A stretch of DNA of 5,310 bases from an uncultured Streptococcus sp. (GTDB lineage Bacteria; Bacillota; Bacilli; Lactobacillales; Streptococcaceae). The stretch covers positions 1 to 5,310 of the forward strand of contig NZ_CALHWC010000089.1 in assembly GCF_938036805.1 (NCBI RefSeq), read 5' to 3'. Below the pieces are notes generated by a model, which ran no database searches, had not been told where the DNA came from, and saw only the letters and a list, made by a program, of their open reading frames with translations. Shown piece after piece: positions 5,302 through 5,310 of this stretch. Position 1 is the first letter of the stretch. Each line of letters starts with the position of its first letter. A program made the position numbers and the translations under genes.

Positions 5302-5310
5302 AAAAATTTT

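Overview
The window looks like a chromosomal segment from a Firmicute, most likely a Streptococcus of the mitis/sanguinis type. The evidence is AGGAGG-type ribosome binding sites, extended -10 promoters (TGnTATAAT), moderate-to-low GC, and the look of the flanking housekeeping proteins. This assignment rests on protein and signal style, not on a database match.

Layout, left to right, all genes on the + strand: (1) the 3' part of a gene ending in a GyrI-like/AraC effector-binding domain (1-423, cut by the window edge); (2) a BtrH_N/papain-like protein of unknown substrate (477-1403); (3) a decayed second copy of the end of gene 1, followed by an intrinsic terminator, an extended -10 promoter and the dead first codons of a HAD gene (1456-1605); (4) about 380 nt of AT-rich non-coding leader carrying its own promoter; (5) two genes overlapping by 8 bp (1986-2858 and 2851-4347), both encoding proteins with helical arms around long Gly/Ala-rich hydrophobic segments, the second also with a possible PD-(D/E)XK-like nuclease core; (6) a third copy of the end of gene 1, with the same terminator and promoter (4431-4614), this time leading into an intact YjjG-type HAD phosphatase (4615-5301).

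The main point is the architecture. The ancestral order was probably effector-binding gene, terminator, promoter, HAD gene. Two separate cargos now sit at that junction, and each is bounded by a partial copy of it. The copies flanking the two-gene module align without gaps over about 105 bp (1501-1605 against 4521-4625, constant offset 3020) with roughly 13 mismatches. They are therefore diverged copies, not a fresh target-site duplication. No integrase, transposase or RNA gene is visible. Homologous recombination or natural transformation at a variable 'cargo slot' explains this best.

The two-gene module is the candidate undescribed system. It is AT-rich, translationally coupled, has its own promoter, and is bounded by terminators on both sides. 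It pairs a putative membrane-inserting protein with a larger protein that combines a possible nuclease-like region and a glycine-zipper membrane region. A phage-defence or interbacterial-conflict role is a reasonable hypothesis from this context, but nothing in the sequence proves it.
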